NCBI GenBank assembly: GCA_964413825.1
Contig: CAYPTS010000037.1
Coordinates: 1 to 19,533, forward strand
Source of the DNA: JAFGKM01 sp964413825
GTDB taxonomy: Bacteria > Ratteibacteria > UBA8468 > B48-G9 > JAFGKM01
Reading direction: 5' to 3'
DNA: 19,533 nucleotides
Below the pieces are notes generated by a model that searched no databases, was not told where the DNA came from, and saw only the letters and a list, made by a program, of their open reading frames with translations. The first letter of the stretch is position 1. Each line of letters opens with the position of its first letter. This document shows, piece after piece, positions 7,138 to 15,019 of the stretch. The position numbers were made by a program, and so were the translations under genes.

Positions 7138-8046
7138 ATGAAAATAGCGGTGCTGTACGGCGGCGAAAGCCCTGAAAGAGAGGTGTCCCTGAAATCAGGC
7201 AGAGCGGTGGCAAAAGCGCTTGGAAAAAGGGGATACAGGGTATGCCTTCTCGACCCGGCAAGAAAAAATTTCTTCAAGAAAATTCTGGAGGTAAAGCCGG
7301 ACCGCGCATTCATAGCGCTTCACGGCGGAATGGGCGAGGGAGGCGTAATACAGGGTTTCCTCGAAGTGCTGGGTATACCTTATACAGGGTCAGGAGTTCG
7401 GGCATCCGCAATATGCCTTAATAAGATTTTAACGAAAAAAGTCCTTGCATATCATAAGATTCCCACACCCCCATTCGTCGAAGTGCAAAGAGGAGAAAAA
7501 ATATCCCTGCCCTTCCGCCTGCCGGCAGTGGTAAAACCCGCAAATCTGGGTTCGACCATAGGAATTAAAATAGCAAGAACCCAGCGGCAGATGCAGTCTG
7601 CCGTAAAGGAATGTTTTTTACTGGACGGCCAGGTATTTATCGAGGAATATATAAGCGGCACCGAGGTGACCGTGGGCGTGCTGGGAAAAACGAACAGTCC
7701 CGAGGCACTGCCCGTAATAGAAATAGAAACGCCGACAGGGTTCTATGATTACGAGGCGAAATATACGCCGGGAGGCAGCAGACACATAATACCTCCTCGC
7801 CTCAATGACAGAACCGTAAAGAAAATAGAAGAGATTTCCCTTGCCGCTTATAAAACCCTGGGATGCTCCGGATTTGCAAGGATGGAACTTATCGTCAGGG
7901 AAAACGTGCCTTACGTACTGGACGTTAATACAATCCCCGGGCTGACCGGCACCAGCCTTCTCCCGGATGCCGCAAGAGCAAAGGGTATTTCCTTTGAAAA
8001 ACTGTGCGAAAAAATAATACTGTCTGCCGAAAAAAATGTCGCGTAA
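7138..8046 (+). CDS. ddl: D-alanine--D-alanine ligase
   Basis: This ATP-grasp ligase joins two D-alanines for the peptidoglycan stem. The 302-residue length is normal. Motifs are GGESPEREVSLKSG (8-21, with the conserved Glu of the D-Ala1 site), ALHGGMGEGG (60-69), PYTGSGVRAS (81-90), KPANLGSTIG (133-142, with the Ser of the active-site loop), FIEEYISGTEVTVGVLG (167-183) and LDVNTIPGLTGTSLLPDAAR (261-280). The Mg-binding acids appear as Glu250 (ARMEL) and Asp262 (LDVN), where Asp and Glu are usual (RVD...LEVN); Asn264 is kept. GGAGAG about 5 bases before the ATG supports the start. The 3' end overlaps ftsQ by 11 bases. The position between murB and ftsQ is the usual dcw order. Confidence 0.95.
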   Translation: MKIAVLYGGESPEREVSLKSGRAVAKALGKRGYRVCLLDPARKNFFKKILEVKPDRAFIALHGGMGEGGVIQGFLEVLGIPYTGSGVRASAICLNKILTKKVLAYHKIPTPPFVEVQRGEKISLPFRLPAVVKPANLGSTIGIKIARTQRQMQSAVKECFLLDGQVFIEEYISGTEVTVGVLGKTNSPEALPVIEIETPTGFYDYEAKYTPGGSRHIIPPRLNDRTVKKIEEISLAAYKTLGCSGFARMELIVRENVPYVLDVNTIPGLTGTSLLPDAARAKGISFEKLCEKIILSAEKNVA

Positions 8047-8848
8047 AAAAACGAACGAAAGGTTGAAGGAACTTAAACAGCAGGTGTGGCAGAGAAGAAA
8101 AAAACGGATTAAACTCGTTTTTATCTTTGCCGTTGCCGCGGTTGTCATTTTCGCGGCCGTAAACGCCAAAAGACTGCTAACATCCGTTTTCTGGGACATA
8201 AAGACGTTCGGCATCAGAGACGTACGCATAACGCCCTACGGCGCCCGCCCCCTGATAACCGGCCTCATGGAAATAGAAACGGGCAAGAGTCTGCTTTTTC
8301 TCGACATTGACGCCCTGCGGACACAAATAATGCGAATACGGGAAATCGAAGACTGCACCGTAAGAAAAATATATCCTGCAACCGTTGAAATAAACGCCAT
8401 TTTCAGAAAGCCGTGGGTCATGCTGGAGAAGGGAACCAACATTGTTTTCGTTGACAGAAACGGAAAAATACTGGATGCCCCGGATAATGCGGAAAACCTC
8501 ATCAGAGCATCCGGCATAAACACGGACGCCGGAGGCATAATTGGAGAAGACGCATGGAAACTGGAGGTTTTAAAAGAAATCGAAAAATGTTATAATTCCA
8601 ATAACTTGCAGAGATATTTCAACCTTGACAATATCCGTATAATAAAACCGACTCAAATAATTCTGAACGAATCCGCGGGATTGAGGAAGATAATCACCGT
8701 AAGCGAAGACCTCGCCGTAAGGTTCGAACAACTGCGAGCGGTCATTGAGGAATGCAAAAAAAATGAAATGGAATGGGAATACATTGACCTCAGGTTTGAA
8801 CACCCTTACGTAAAACACAGCGAAAGCAAGGCAAATACCGTCAAATAA
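8036..8848 (+). CDS. ftsQ: Cell division protein FtsQ/DivIB
   Basis: FtsQ is a single-pass inner membrane protein that links early and late divisome components (with FtsB/FtsL). The 270-residue sequence has a basic cytoplasmic N-terminus (MSRKKTNERLKELKQQ), one membrane segment at about 26-43, then a POTRA domain (about 52-120: FGIRDVRITPYG..., LLFLDIDALRTQI, TVEINAIFRKPW) and a beta domain with VFVDRNGKILD (about 137-147) and a late DLRFEHPYVK (about 248-257), close to the conserved DLRF-Pro motif. Its ATG lies inside the end of ddl, so translation is coupled. Sequence is poorly conserved in this family, but domain order plus position between ddl and ftsA make the call firm. Confidence 0.9.
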   Translation: MSRKKTNERLKELKQQVWQRRKKRIKLVFIFAVAAVVIFAAVNAKRLLTSVFWDIKTFGIRDVRITPYGARPLITGLMEIETGKSLLFLDIDALRTQIMRIREIEDCTVRKIYPATVEINAIFRKPWVMLEKGTNIVFVDRNGKILDAPDNAENLIRASGINTDAGGIIGEDAWKLEVLKEIEKCYNSNNLQRYFNLDNIRIIKPTQIILNESAGLRKIITVSEDLAVRFEQLRAVIEECKKNEMEWEYIDLRFEHPYVKHSESKANTVK

Positions 8849-8876
8849 TGAATTGAACTCGTTTCGAAAGAAAAAA

Positions 8877-10118
8877 ATGAACGGAGACATAATAACCGCC
8901 CTTGACATAGGAACAAGCAAGGTTTTCGGAATTTCAGGCATAGTCAGCGCCAACGGACTTGAAGTGGTAGGAACGGAAATGCACAACCTTCCCGAAGACA
9001 TAGTCAAAAAAGGGCGCATTGCCGATATTGAAGAAGCGAGCAACTGCATCTTCGAGGTACTTAAATCCCTGAAGGAAAAAACCGGCGAAAAAATTGAATG
9101 GGTGACCATCGGCATAGGAGGAGGACACCTGAAGGGAATGCTGCACTCGAAAAAAACAGAGATTGAACCTCCGGGACGTGAAATAGGGACAACCGACATC
9201 GAATCCCTGAAAAGAGAGATAAAAAGCAGTGCCATCGCCGCCAACGGGCCGGGCAGGAAAGTCCTGTATACCGACCCGCAGGAATACAAGATAGACGACC
9301 TGAACGTGACAAGAAAAGAACCCGTGGGAATGCACGGCAACAATCTGGAAATAAAAGTCCACGTAGTAACCGTAGACACAAACCCTTTGCAGGACATAAG
9401 AAACTGCGTCAAGAATTCAGGAGCCCAGATAGAAAAAATATATCCTTATTCGTGGGCGGCGGCCGAAGCAACGATTACGGAAGAAGAGAGAAGAGTCGGA
9501 TGCATCCTGATAGACATCGGCAAAGGCACAACGGACATAGCGCTCTTTTCCGAAGGCAGCATCATCTTGACAGATTCCATAAAAGTGGGAGGCGGCAATG
9601 TGGACGTGGACCTGGCCAAGGGACTGCACACGCCGGTCGCCTTCGCCGAAGAACTAAAGAAAAAATACGGATGGTGCAACTACCCCCATATGATACAGGA
9701 AAAGGACAGAACGCTTTCGGATACCGTGGAAATATTCAACCTGTCTGGCAAACTTTCAAGGAAAGTGACGGTAGAAGAGGTATCAAAAATCGTCTATGAG
9801 CGCATGCATGAAATATTCGAAGATTTCGTCAAATACCGCATCTCAAAACCGTCTCTCCTGCATACCGCCGGCGCCGGAGTCATCATCACGGGAGGAGGGG
9901 CAAGGATAAAAGGCGTGACGAAACTTGCAGAAAGCGTTTTTGAGATGCCGGCGAGAATAGCCATTCCCGGCAACATAGTAAACCTTGACGAAAGCTTCCT
10001 TCAGCCGGAATTCACCTCCGGCATAGGACTACTCCTGCTTGCTTCAAAGCAGGAACGCCGGGATGAAAAAAACAACGTACTGCAGAAAGTGAAAAAATTG
10101 GTGGAAAAGTGGTTTTAA
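8877..10118 (+). CDS. ftsA: Cell division protein FtsA
   Basis: FtsA is the actin-like ATPase that tethers FtsZ to the membrane. The 413-residue protein shows the phosphate-1 loop ALDIGTSKV (8-16), the inserted 1C domain (about 83-165), the phosphate-2 loop LIDIGKGTTDIALF (211-224), VGGGNVDVDLAKGL (237-250) and the adenosine motif VIITGGGARIKG (335-346). The last residues, VLQKVKKLVEKWF, form the expected amphipathic membrane-targeting helix. I start at the ATG at 8877 because it gives the family's normal short N-terminus; an in-frame TTG at 8853 would add 8 residues (MNSFRKKK). Neither has a strong Shine-Dalgarno sequence. It lies 28 bases after ftsQ and 10 before ftsZ. Confidence 0.95.
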   Translation: MNGDIITALDIGTSKVFGISGIVSANGLEVVGTEMHNLPEDIVKKGRIADIEEASNCIFEVLKSLKEKTGEKIEWVTIGIGGGHLKGMLHSKKTEIEPPGREIGTTDIESLKREIKSSAIAANGPGRKVLYTDPQEYKIDDLNVTRKEPVGMHGNNLEIKVHVVTVDTNPLQDIRNCVKNSGAQIEKIYPYSWAAAEATITEEERRVGCILIDIGKGTTDIALFSEGSIILTDSIKVGGGNVDVDLAKGLHTPVAFAEELKKKYGWCNYPHMIQEKDRTLSDTVEIFNLSGKLSRKVTVEEVSKIVYERMHEIFEDFVKYRISKPSLLHTAGAGVIITGGGARIKGVTKLAESVFEMPARIAIPGNIVNLDESFLQPEFTSGIGLLLLASKQERRDEKNNVLQKVKKLVEKWF

Positions 10119-10128
10119 GGAGTAATAC

Positions 10129-11226
10129 ATGGTCAAACTCATAGAAGAAAAAGAGGAAAACGGGAATATTAACGTAAAACTTGTCGGGGTAGGTAACGCG
10201 GGCAGTAACATAATCTCCCGCATATACGGAAAAATACAGGGCATTACCTTTGCCGTTTTCAACACCGATGCAAACGCACTGAAATATTCCAAGGCAGACG
10301 TAAAAACCCAGATAGGCGAAAAAACCACACACGGCAGGGGTACCGGAAGAGACCCGGAGAAAGGCAAGTTTGCGGCAAATGAAGACCAGGAAACGATAAA
10401 AGAAGTTCTCAAAAACGCCGACATAATCTTCCTCATTGCAGGACTTGGAGGCGGCACGGGTACGGGCAGTTCTCCGATAATAGCCAAGATAGCAAAAGAC
10501 CTCGGGTCAATCGTAATATCCATTGTCACCACGCCCTTTGAATTCGAGGGCGAACGCAGGATTGCACACGCCAAAAAAGGCATCGATACGCTGGAAAACA
10601 ACGTGGACACCCTGATACATATTCCAAACCAGAAGATATACGAACTCGTCGACGAAAAAATCACACTGCAGGATGCGTTCGGCAAGGTGGACGAAAAGAT
10701 TTCCCGTACGGTATCTTCAATTACCGACCTGATATACAAGCAGAAGTTTCTCGACATCGATTTCGCCGACATATGCTCCATAGTTGAAAACGCCGGCAGG
10801 GGCATAGTGGGACTCGGCTATGGAAAAGGCGAAGGCCGGATGGAAACCGCCGCGAGAACGACCATAGACGACCCCCTGATAGAAAAAAGCGAAATCATGG
10901 AGGCAAAAAATATCCTGATTAGCATCACGGGCAGCAGCGACCTCACGCTGAAGGAAATCGGGGAAGCCATGAACCTTATACAAACGAGAATATCCTGCCC
11001 TTCAAAAGTACTCGGAGTAACGATAGACCCGCAACTGGAAGACGAGGTGAACATAACGCTTCTTGCCACGGGAATCGGCGGCGGAAAACCGAGGACGGAC
11101 AGCCCGTTTAAGAAGCCGACGCAGGAAAAGAAAGAGGACGAACTGCCTCTGACCAGAGAGGAAAAAGAAGAGGAAGATACGGACATCCCCACTTTCCTGA
11201 GGAAGAAAAAAACAGGGGCTTTATAG
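10129..11226 (+). CDS. ftsZ: Cell division GTPase FtsZ
   Basis: FtsZ is the tubulin-like GTPase that forms the division ring. The 365-residue protein has VGVGNAGSNIISRI (19-32), NTDANAL (45-51), the tubulin signature GGGTGTGS (107-114), TTPFEFEGERR (134-144), a T7 loop with DIDFADI (209-215), an acidic low-complexity linker (about 320-350) and the C-terminal peptide DIPTFLRKK (352-360) that binds FtsA and other partners. The T7 loop has Asp209 where nearly all FtsZ proteins have Asn (NxDFADV); the catalytic Asp211 and Asp214 are present. GGAG lies 8 bases before the ATG. No clear hairpin-plus-T terminator follows; only an isolated T7 run lies in the 75 bases before the next gene. Confidence 0.97.
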   Translation: MVKLIEEKEENGNINVKLVGVGNAGSNIISRIYGKIQGITFAVFNTDANALKYSKADVKTQIGEKTTHGRGTGRDPEKGKFAANEDQETIKEVLKNADIIFLIAGLGGGTGTGSSPIIAKIAKDLGSIVISIVTTPFEFEGERRIAHAKKGIDTLENNVDTLIHIPNQKIYELVDEKITLQDAFGKVDEKISRTVSSITDLIYKQKFLDIDFADICSIVENAGRGIVGLGYGKGEGRMETAARTTIDDPLIEKSEIMEAKNILISITGSSDLTLKEIGEAMNLIQTRISCPSKVLGVTIDPQLEDEVNITLLATGIGGGKPRTDSPFKKPTQEKKEDELPLTREEKEEEDTDIPTFLRKKKTGAL

Positions 11227-11301
11227 TCTGCAACTAACCGAAAATTCCATCATTTTTTTCAACCCTCTGTTGTCATCAGAAACTTATACAGGACAGCAAT
11301 A

Positions 11302-12429
11302 ATGCGACCAGTCAGATATGGCATTATCGGATGCGGAGATATGGGACAGGTTCATGTGATGAACTATATAAAGCGCCCCGGAATGGTTGAAACCGTTGCC
11401 GTTTGCGACATCAACGACGATAATATCCAAAAGATTCTCAAACTCATCCCTGACAGCAGTCGGGTGCGCGTCGTCAAAGACTACCGCAGTCTGCTTGACA
11501 TGTATGACATAGAAGCAGTTGTCATCTCAACTCCCAATAATACCCACTGTGAGATTGTCCTGGACGCTTTTGCCGCGGGCAAGCACGTCTTTTGCGAAAA
11601 ACCGATGGACGTGACCGTAGAACGCTGTACAAAAATGATAAACGCATGGCATCGCTCAAACAGGATATTTCAGATAGGTCTGGTTTACCGCTACTCACCG
11701 CTCTTCCGCCTTATGGCAAAAATCATACAACAAGGAGATATCGGCAGACCTCTCATGGCATGGTGCCATGAGTTCAGGGAGCCTTTCCCAATCGGCAGAA
11801 CGCGCGAGTGGCGTTACAGTAAAGCTAATTCCGGTGACAGCCTGGTAGAAAAGGACTGCCATCATTTTGACCTGTTCAATTGGATGTTGGGCGTTAAGCC
11901 GACACGCGTGCAAGCGATGGGCGGTATAATTGCCATAAAAAATGACGGTTCCGGCGAATTTGAGCCCGGAGTTTCAGGGGAACCTTACCCACCTTCCCTT
12001 GTACCGCACCCGGAAATTCTTGACCATGCGCTGGTGAATATTGAGTATGAGAACGGTGCCAAGGCAAACCTCGGGCTTTGTCTCTTTGCTCCGGGTTCAG
12101 GACTGCCCTTTGGAGTTCTCGGGACCAAAGGAAGATTGTTCACAAAAATATCCGACCATAGGGTTGAAATTGTTCAGTATGACCGGAAAACAGCCGTCCA
12201 CAACCGCCGGGTCATCAAGGCGGAAACAGCTATCTACGGTTTTGCCGATATCGGCCATTCGGGAGGCTTTGCCCAGCATGTGGAATTCTGCACAAGCATT
12301 CTGGAGAACAAACCTGCCTTTTGTGATGGGCTGACCGGTCTTGAAAGTCTATATCCTGCATTTGCCGCGCAGAAGTCCATCGCGGAAGAAGGCCGGGTTG
12401 TAACGATAGAAGAAATAGCAGCCAGTTAA
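11302..12429 (+). CDS. Gfo/Idh/MocA family oxidoreductase
   Basis: The 375-residue protein is an NAD(P)-dependent sugar or inositol dehydrogenase-type enzyme. The Rossmann dinucleotide loop is YGIIGCGDMGQVH (about 6-18), followed by AVVISTPNNTH (about 72-82) and the family signature GKHVFCEKPMDVT (about 93-105), which carries the catalytic-region Glu-Lys-Pro. A further block, SLVEKDCHHFDLFNWMLG (about 180-197), has the His-Asp pair expected in the substrate domain. No signal peptide is seen, so it is cytoplasmic. AGGA 8 bases before the ATG supports the start. It precedes the GntR-type regulator gene and probably belongs functionally to the carbohydrate genes downstream, although the regulator has its own promoter. 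Substrate unknown. Confidence 0.9.
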   Translation: MRPVRYGIIGCGDMGQVHVMNYIKRPGMVETVAVCDINDDNIQKILKLIPDSSRVRVVKDYRSLLDMYDIEAVVISTPNNTHCEIVLDAFAAGKHVFCEKPMDVTVERCTKMINAWHRSNRIFQIGLVYRYSPLFRLMAKIIQQGDIGRPLMAWCHEFREPFPIGRTREWRYSKANSGDSLVEKDCHHFDLFNWMLGVKPTRVQAMGGIIAIKNDGSGEFEPGVSGEPYPPSLVPHPEILDHALVNIEYENGAKANLGLCLFAPGSGLPFGVLGTKGRLFTKISDHRVEIVQYDRKTAVHNRRVIKAETAIYGFADIGHSGGFAQHVEFCTSILENKPAFCDGLTGLESLYPAFAAQKSIAEEGRVVTIEEIAAS

Positions 12430-12531
12430 TACCGATTGTTCAGGCATACCTTGAATACCCATTACTCTCACTAAATAATTGCATATTTAACTATAATTCC
12501 TGTCTCCCTTGCCAAGCACGCAAAAAAAAAT

Positions 12532-12560
12532 TTGACACATAACATATTAATTGTTATAAT
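12532..12560 (+). promoter_or_regulatory. Consensus sigma70 promoter for the GntR-type regulator gene
   Basis: A perfect TTGACA (12532-12537) and a perfect TATAAT (12555-12560) are 17 bases apart. The start codon ATG is at 12568, only 7 bases after the -10 box, so transcription would begin on or next to the start codon and the mRNA would be leaderless. An inverted repeat TAATT/AATTA (12548-12562) overlaps the -10 box and could be an operator, though in such A+T-rich DNA it may be chance. Confidence 0.75.
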
Positions 12561-12567
12561 TATATAC

Positions 12568-13998
12568 ATGAAACAACAGAAATCTTCCGTGGAATACAAG
12601 AGCGGACTCTCGTTCACCGACCAGATTGCATCAGATATTGCCGGGCGGATAAGAACGGGAGACTTCAAGAACCTATTGCCTCCGGAACATGAACTGTGCC
12701 AGATATACGGTGTAAGCAGGATAACTGTGAGGCGGGCAATGTCAAAATTGGAAGACAAAGGTTTGATTGCGCGGTTCGCAGGAAAGGGCACCTTCGTACT
12801 CAACCAGGAACATTCCGCAAAGAAAACGCACAGCATCTCGTCCGCAAGAAGAATAGAAGTCTGGTATCCAAGTATCACTTCCAGTAAATTCGTGACTGAA
12901 TTGCGGGAAAACGAGAATAAGATTTTCTCGCATCTCTACCCGGATATCAACCTGACCTACAGGGAAATTGACCTTCATAAAAAGCTGTCCGGAGCAATTA
13001 TTCTCAACATGGCAAAGGGAACCCGTCCCACCGTCCACACTGTTCCGGCGGTGATGCTGCCGATGCTCATTGAGGAGAATATCTGCGCCGATATTACCGA
13101 GTACGTTGAGCGGTGGGAAAAGAAGGATTCTATCTGGGACATTCTCTGGAGAAGTGTCATGCAGAATGGCAAATATTACGGTTTGCCGAATTTTGTTTCC
13201 CAGTTCTACCTGTTTTATAACAAACGCAGGTTCAAAGAATGCGGATTGGACCCTGACAAGCCGCCTTCGAATTTCAATGAACTGCGTGATTATGCGAAAC
13301 GCCTCACCAATAACCAGGGTGGGAAGTACGGTTTTGGCCTGCCGACGCGGGAAGACCCCGTCTGGTGGCTCAAGAGCCTCTTTTCCCTCACGGGAGATGA
13401 CAGGGAGCAAACATTTACCTTTCTGAAAGAACTTCGCTGGGCTGACAGAACAGTTTCTCCTCAAACGTTCAAGCATGATTTCTTCAATGACTTTTCCGAA
13501 GGAAAGATCGCGATGAGCATCGGAACCGCCATACCCGCCGGCTTCAAGGGTGAATGGGAAGACATGGGCGTAGCTCCGCTCCCGGCAGGATATTCCGGAC
13601 ACCGCAACGTCCTGACAAGCGCAGGCGCCTTTTTTATAAACAAGAAAGCAAAACGTCAGGAAAGGGATGCGGCATGGAAGTACATCAGCACTCTCTGCGG
13701 AATCCGCGTGCTGGAAGAAAGGTGGAAGTATTTCATAAAAAAGAAAACGGTCCCCAATTTCATAAACCAATTCGGAAAAATACCGGGACTTGTTCATCCG
13801 GAGTACACCTGGCCTGAAGAGTGGGTGAGAACGGCGGAGATATCAAAGGCCCGGGCAAGACTTGAGCAACCAATGCCGGACATGCAGAAGGAACGTACAC
13901 TTCTCATGCTGATGCGAATACTCACAGAACCTTCCATTACACCTTTCGAAGAGAGCGATTCAACAGAAAGTTTCGTGAATGCCGGCTGTCTCTTATAA
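12568..13998 (+). CDS. GntR-type winged-helix regulator fused to a solute-binding-protein-like domain
   Basis: Residues ~14-78 form a GntR winged helix-turn-helix: LSFTDQIASDIAGRIRTGDF, then LPPEHELCQIYGVSRITVRR and LEDKGLIARFAGKGTFV. From ~95 to the end (476) the sequence matches family 1 ABC sugar-binding proteins: NGKYYGLPNFVSQFYLFYNK (200-219), a PSNFNELRDYAKRLT block, FSEGKIAMSIGT (309-320), MGVAPLPAGYSG (333-344) and AFFINKKAK...AAWKYI. There is no signal peptide, so the binding fold should act inside the cell as the effector-sensing part of a transcription factor. I choose ATG 12568; an upstream in-frame TTG at 12532 is the -35 box itself. Neighbouring glycan genes suggest the ligand is a sugar or oligosaccharide and that they are the targets. 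The fusion is not the usual UTRA, FCD or aminotransferase GntR type. Confidence 0.88.
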   Translation: MKQQKSSVEYKSGLSFTDQIASDIAGRIRTGDFKNLLPPEHELCQIYGVSRITVRRAMSKLEDKGLIARFAGKGTFVLNQEHSAKKTHSISSARRIEVWYPSITSSKFVTELRENENKIFSHLYPDINLTYREIDLHKKLSGAIILNMAKGTRPTVHTVPAVMLPMLIEENICADITEYVERWEKKDSIWDILWRSVMQNGKYYGLPNFVSQFYLFYNKRRFKECGLDPDKPPSNFNELRDYAKRLTNNQGGKYGFGLPTREDPVWWLKSLFSLTGDDREQTFTFLKELRWADRTVSPQTFKHDFFNDFSEGKIAMSIGTAIPAGFKGEWEDMGVAPLPAGYSGHRNVLTSAGAFFINKKAKRQERDAAWKYISTLCGIRVLEERWKYFIKKKTVPNFINQFGKIPGLVHPEYTWPEEWVRTAEISKARARLEQPMPDMQKERTLLMLMRILTEPSITPFEESDSTESFVNAGCLL

Positions 13999-14060
13999 AT
14001 TGAATAGTGTTAAGAAAGAGATGAAAAATTTTACCGAAGAAGCAACAATACCAAGCGGTT

Positions 14061-14089
14061 TCCTCTCCCCTCAAGGGAGAGGGAGTGAG
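14061..14089 (-). repeat. Palindromic CCTCTCCC...GGGAGAGG repeat, copy C
   Basis: The sequence CCTCTCCCCTC AA GGGAGAGGGAGTGAG forms a strong stem. The side arm GAGTGAG is on the right, so this copy is inverted relative to copies A and B (their arm CCCTCAC/CACTC is on the left). It lies in the 150 bases between the GntR-type regulator and the prepilin gene, about 50 bases before the ribosome binding site. Confidence 0.78.
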
Positions 14090-14148
14090 AAAGAAACAAA
14101 AGCATAGCAAGGTTTGGCAGAACGAAGAAAAACAAAAGGAGGCATAAA

Positions 14149-14949
14149 ATGCACAGAAAAAATAGAAGGGCTGGCTTTACGTTGATAGAACTACTTGTAG
14201 TAGTGGCGATAATCGCCATCCTTGCGGCAATGCTTCTGCCGGCACTTGCAGAGGCAAGAGAGCGAGCAAGACGGGCAGTCTGCATAAACAATCTGAAACA
14301 AATCGGTTTAGCTATTAATTTATACGCGCAGGATTTTGATGATTATCTTCCGTCCAGGAGCTCGGCTACCGATGAGGAAAAATTGAATGGACATACACTA
14401 TGGCATCCTACCTATGGATATTATCCACTAGGCCAGTTATTGAGGGGATACGGAACAACGGGGAAAGGATTGTACATCAACACTCCGCAGACCTTTTTCT
14501 GCCCGAGCGGCAGATGGGGAGAAGCCGGCACCAGGGCAAGTATAAGATACATCAATTCGTACTACGAGAAGGCCCTTAGTGAGAGTGCGGCAGGTACCTA
14601 TTCCTATAATACATCCGGAGATCCATATCTTGTCGTAGGCCAGGTAAGAATAGGCCCTTACGACTCCACGGCGAAAGGAAAACTCTCCCAGTCCGTTTCG
14701 GCCGGTTACCTCTGTGCAGCAGATGGATATAAGTTTTCCACCTCCGGTCCGGTCTATTCCGGTGTAAACCATGCCGGTCATGACGGCTTGCCTGAAGGAT
14801 TTAACGTTCTGTTTTTCGATGGCTCCGTAAAATGGGTATCAAATTCCCAACGCAACATCTGCAATACGTCGGACAATGCGCACTGTCTTAACACTACTGC
14901 AAAGACGGGATGCGTTTTGTGGACGTACAGGCAGAATACACTACCATAA
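14149..14949 (+). CDS. Prepilin-like secreted protein (type II secretion/type IV pilin-like N-terminus, H-x-DG C-terminus)
   Basis: The N-terminus RAGFTLIELLVVVAIIAILA is a classic class III signal: cleavage by prepilin peptidase after Gly9, methylation of Phe10, and Glu14 at position +5 of the mature protein. The hydrophobic helix is followed by LPALAEARERARRAVCINNL. The C-terminal part contains His208/His211 and then VLFFDGSVKWV (220-230), the His...DG arrangement of the DUF1559-like prepilin proteins abundant in Planctomycetes and Lentisphaerae. The product is probably displayed on the cell surface; the role of these globular pilin-like proteins is not known. AGGAGG 7 bases before the ATG is a strong ribosome binding site. 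It is the first of a run of three exported proteins. Confidence 0.88.
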   Translation: MHRKNRRAGFTLIELLVVVAIIAILAAMLLPALAEARERARRAVCINNLKQIGLAINLYAQDFDDYLPSRSSATDEEKLNGHTLWHPTYGYYPLGQLLRGYGTTGKGLYINTPQTFFCPSGRWGEAGTRASIRYINSYYEKALSESAAGTYSYNTSGDPYLVVGQVRIGPYDSTAKGKLSQSVSAGYLCAADGYKFSTSGPVYSGVNHAGHDGLPEGFNVLFFDGSVKWVSNSQRNICNTSDNAHCLNTTAKTGCVLWTYRQNTLP

Positions 14950-14991
14950 TACAGTCACGGAACTTCGGTTGTCTTGAACAAACGCGAATCT

Positions 14992-15007
14992 GAGAACAAA
15001 GGTTCTC
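14992..15007 (+). repeat. Perfect 6-base inverted repeat just before a ribosome binding site
   Basis: GAGAAC and GTTCTC are separated by AAAG, and the AAGGAG ribosome binding site of the next gene starts 3 bases later. It could be an RNA hairpin that affects translation or an operator half-site pair. It has no T-run, so it is not a typical terminator. Confidence 0.4.
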
Positions 15008-15019
15008 GGAAGGAGCCCA

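Noticed and set aside
8570..9412. A 280-codon open frame on the minus strand
   Set aside because: It is antisense to ftsQ and ftsA, with Phe/Ser-rich composition expected of a shadow frame.
11270..11290. TTGTCA...TATACA as a promoter for the Gfo/Idh/MocA gene
   Set aside because: The spacing is only 9 bases, too short for a sigma70 promoter.
11227..11301. Intrinsic terminator after ftsZ
   Set aside because: There is a run of T, but no stable hairpin directly before it.
12479..12497. TTGCAT...TATAAT upstream of the regulator as a second promoter
   Set aside because: The boxes are only 7 bases apart and no acceptable -35 box lies at the right distance from this TATAAT.
12532..12567. TTG at 12532 as start of the GntR-type regulator
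   Set aside because: This TTG is the first base of a perfect -35 box; the 12 added residues would be encoded by the promoter and match nothing in the family.
12742..13797. A 351-codon open frame on the minus strand
   Set aside because: It lies wholly opposite the GntR-solute-binding fusion gene, which has clear domains and a promoter; the minus frame shows no family motifs.
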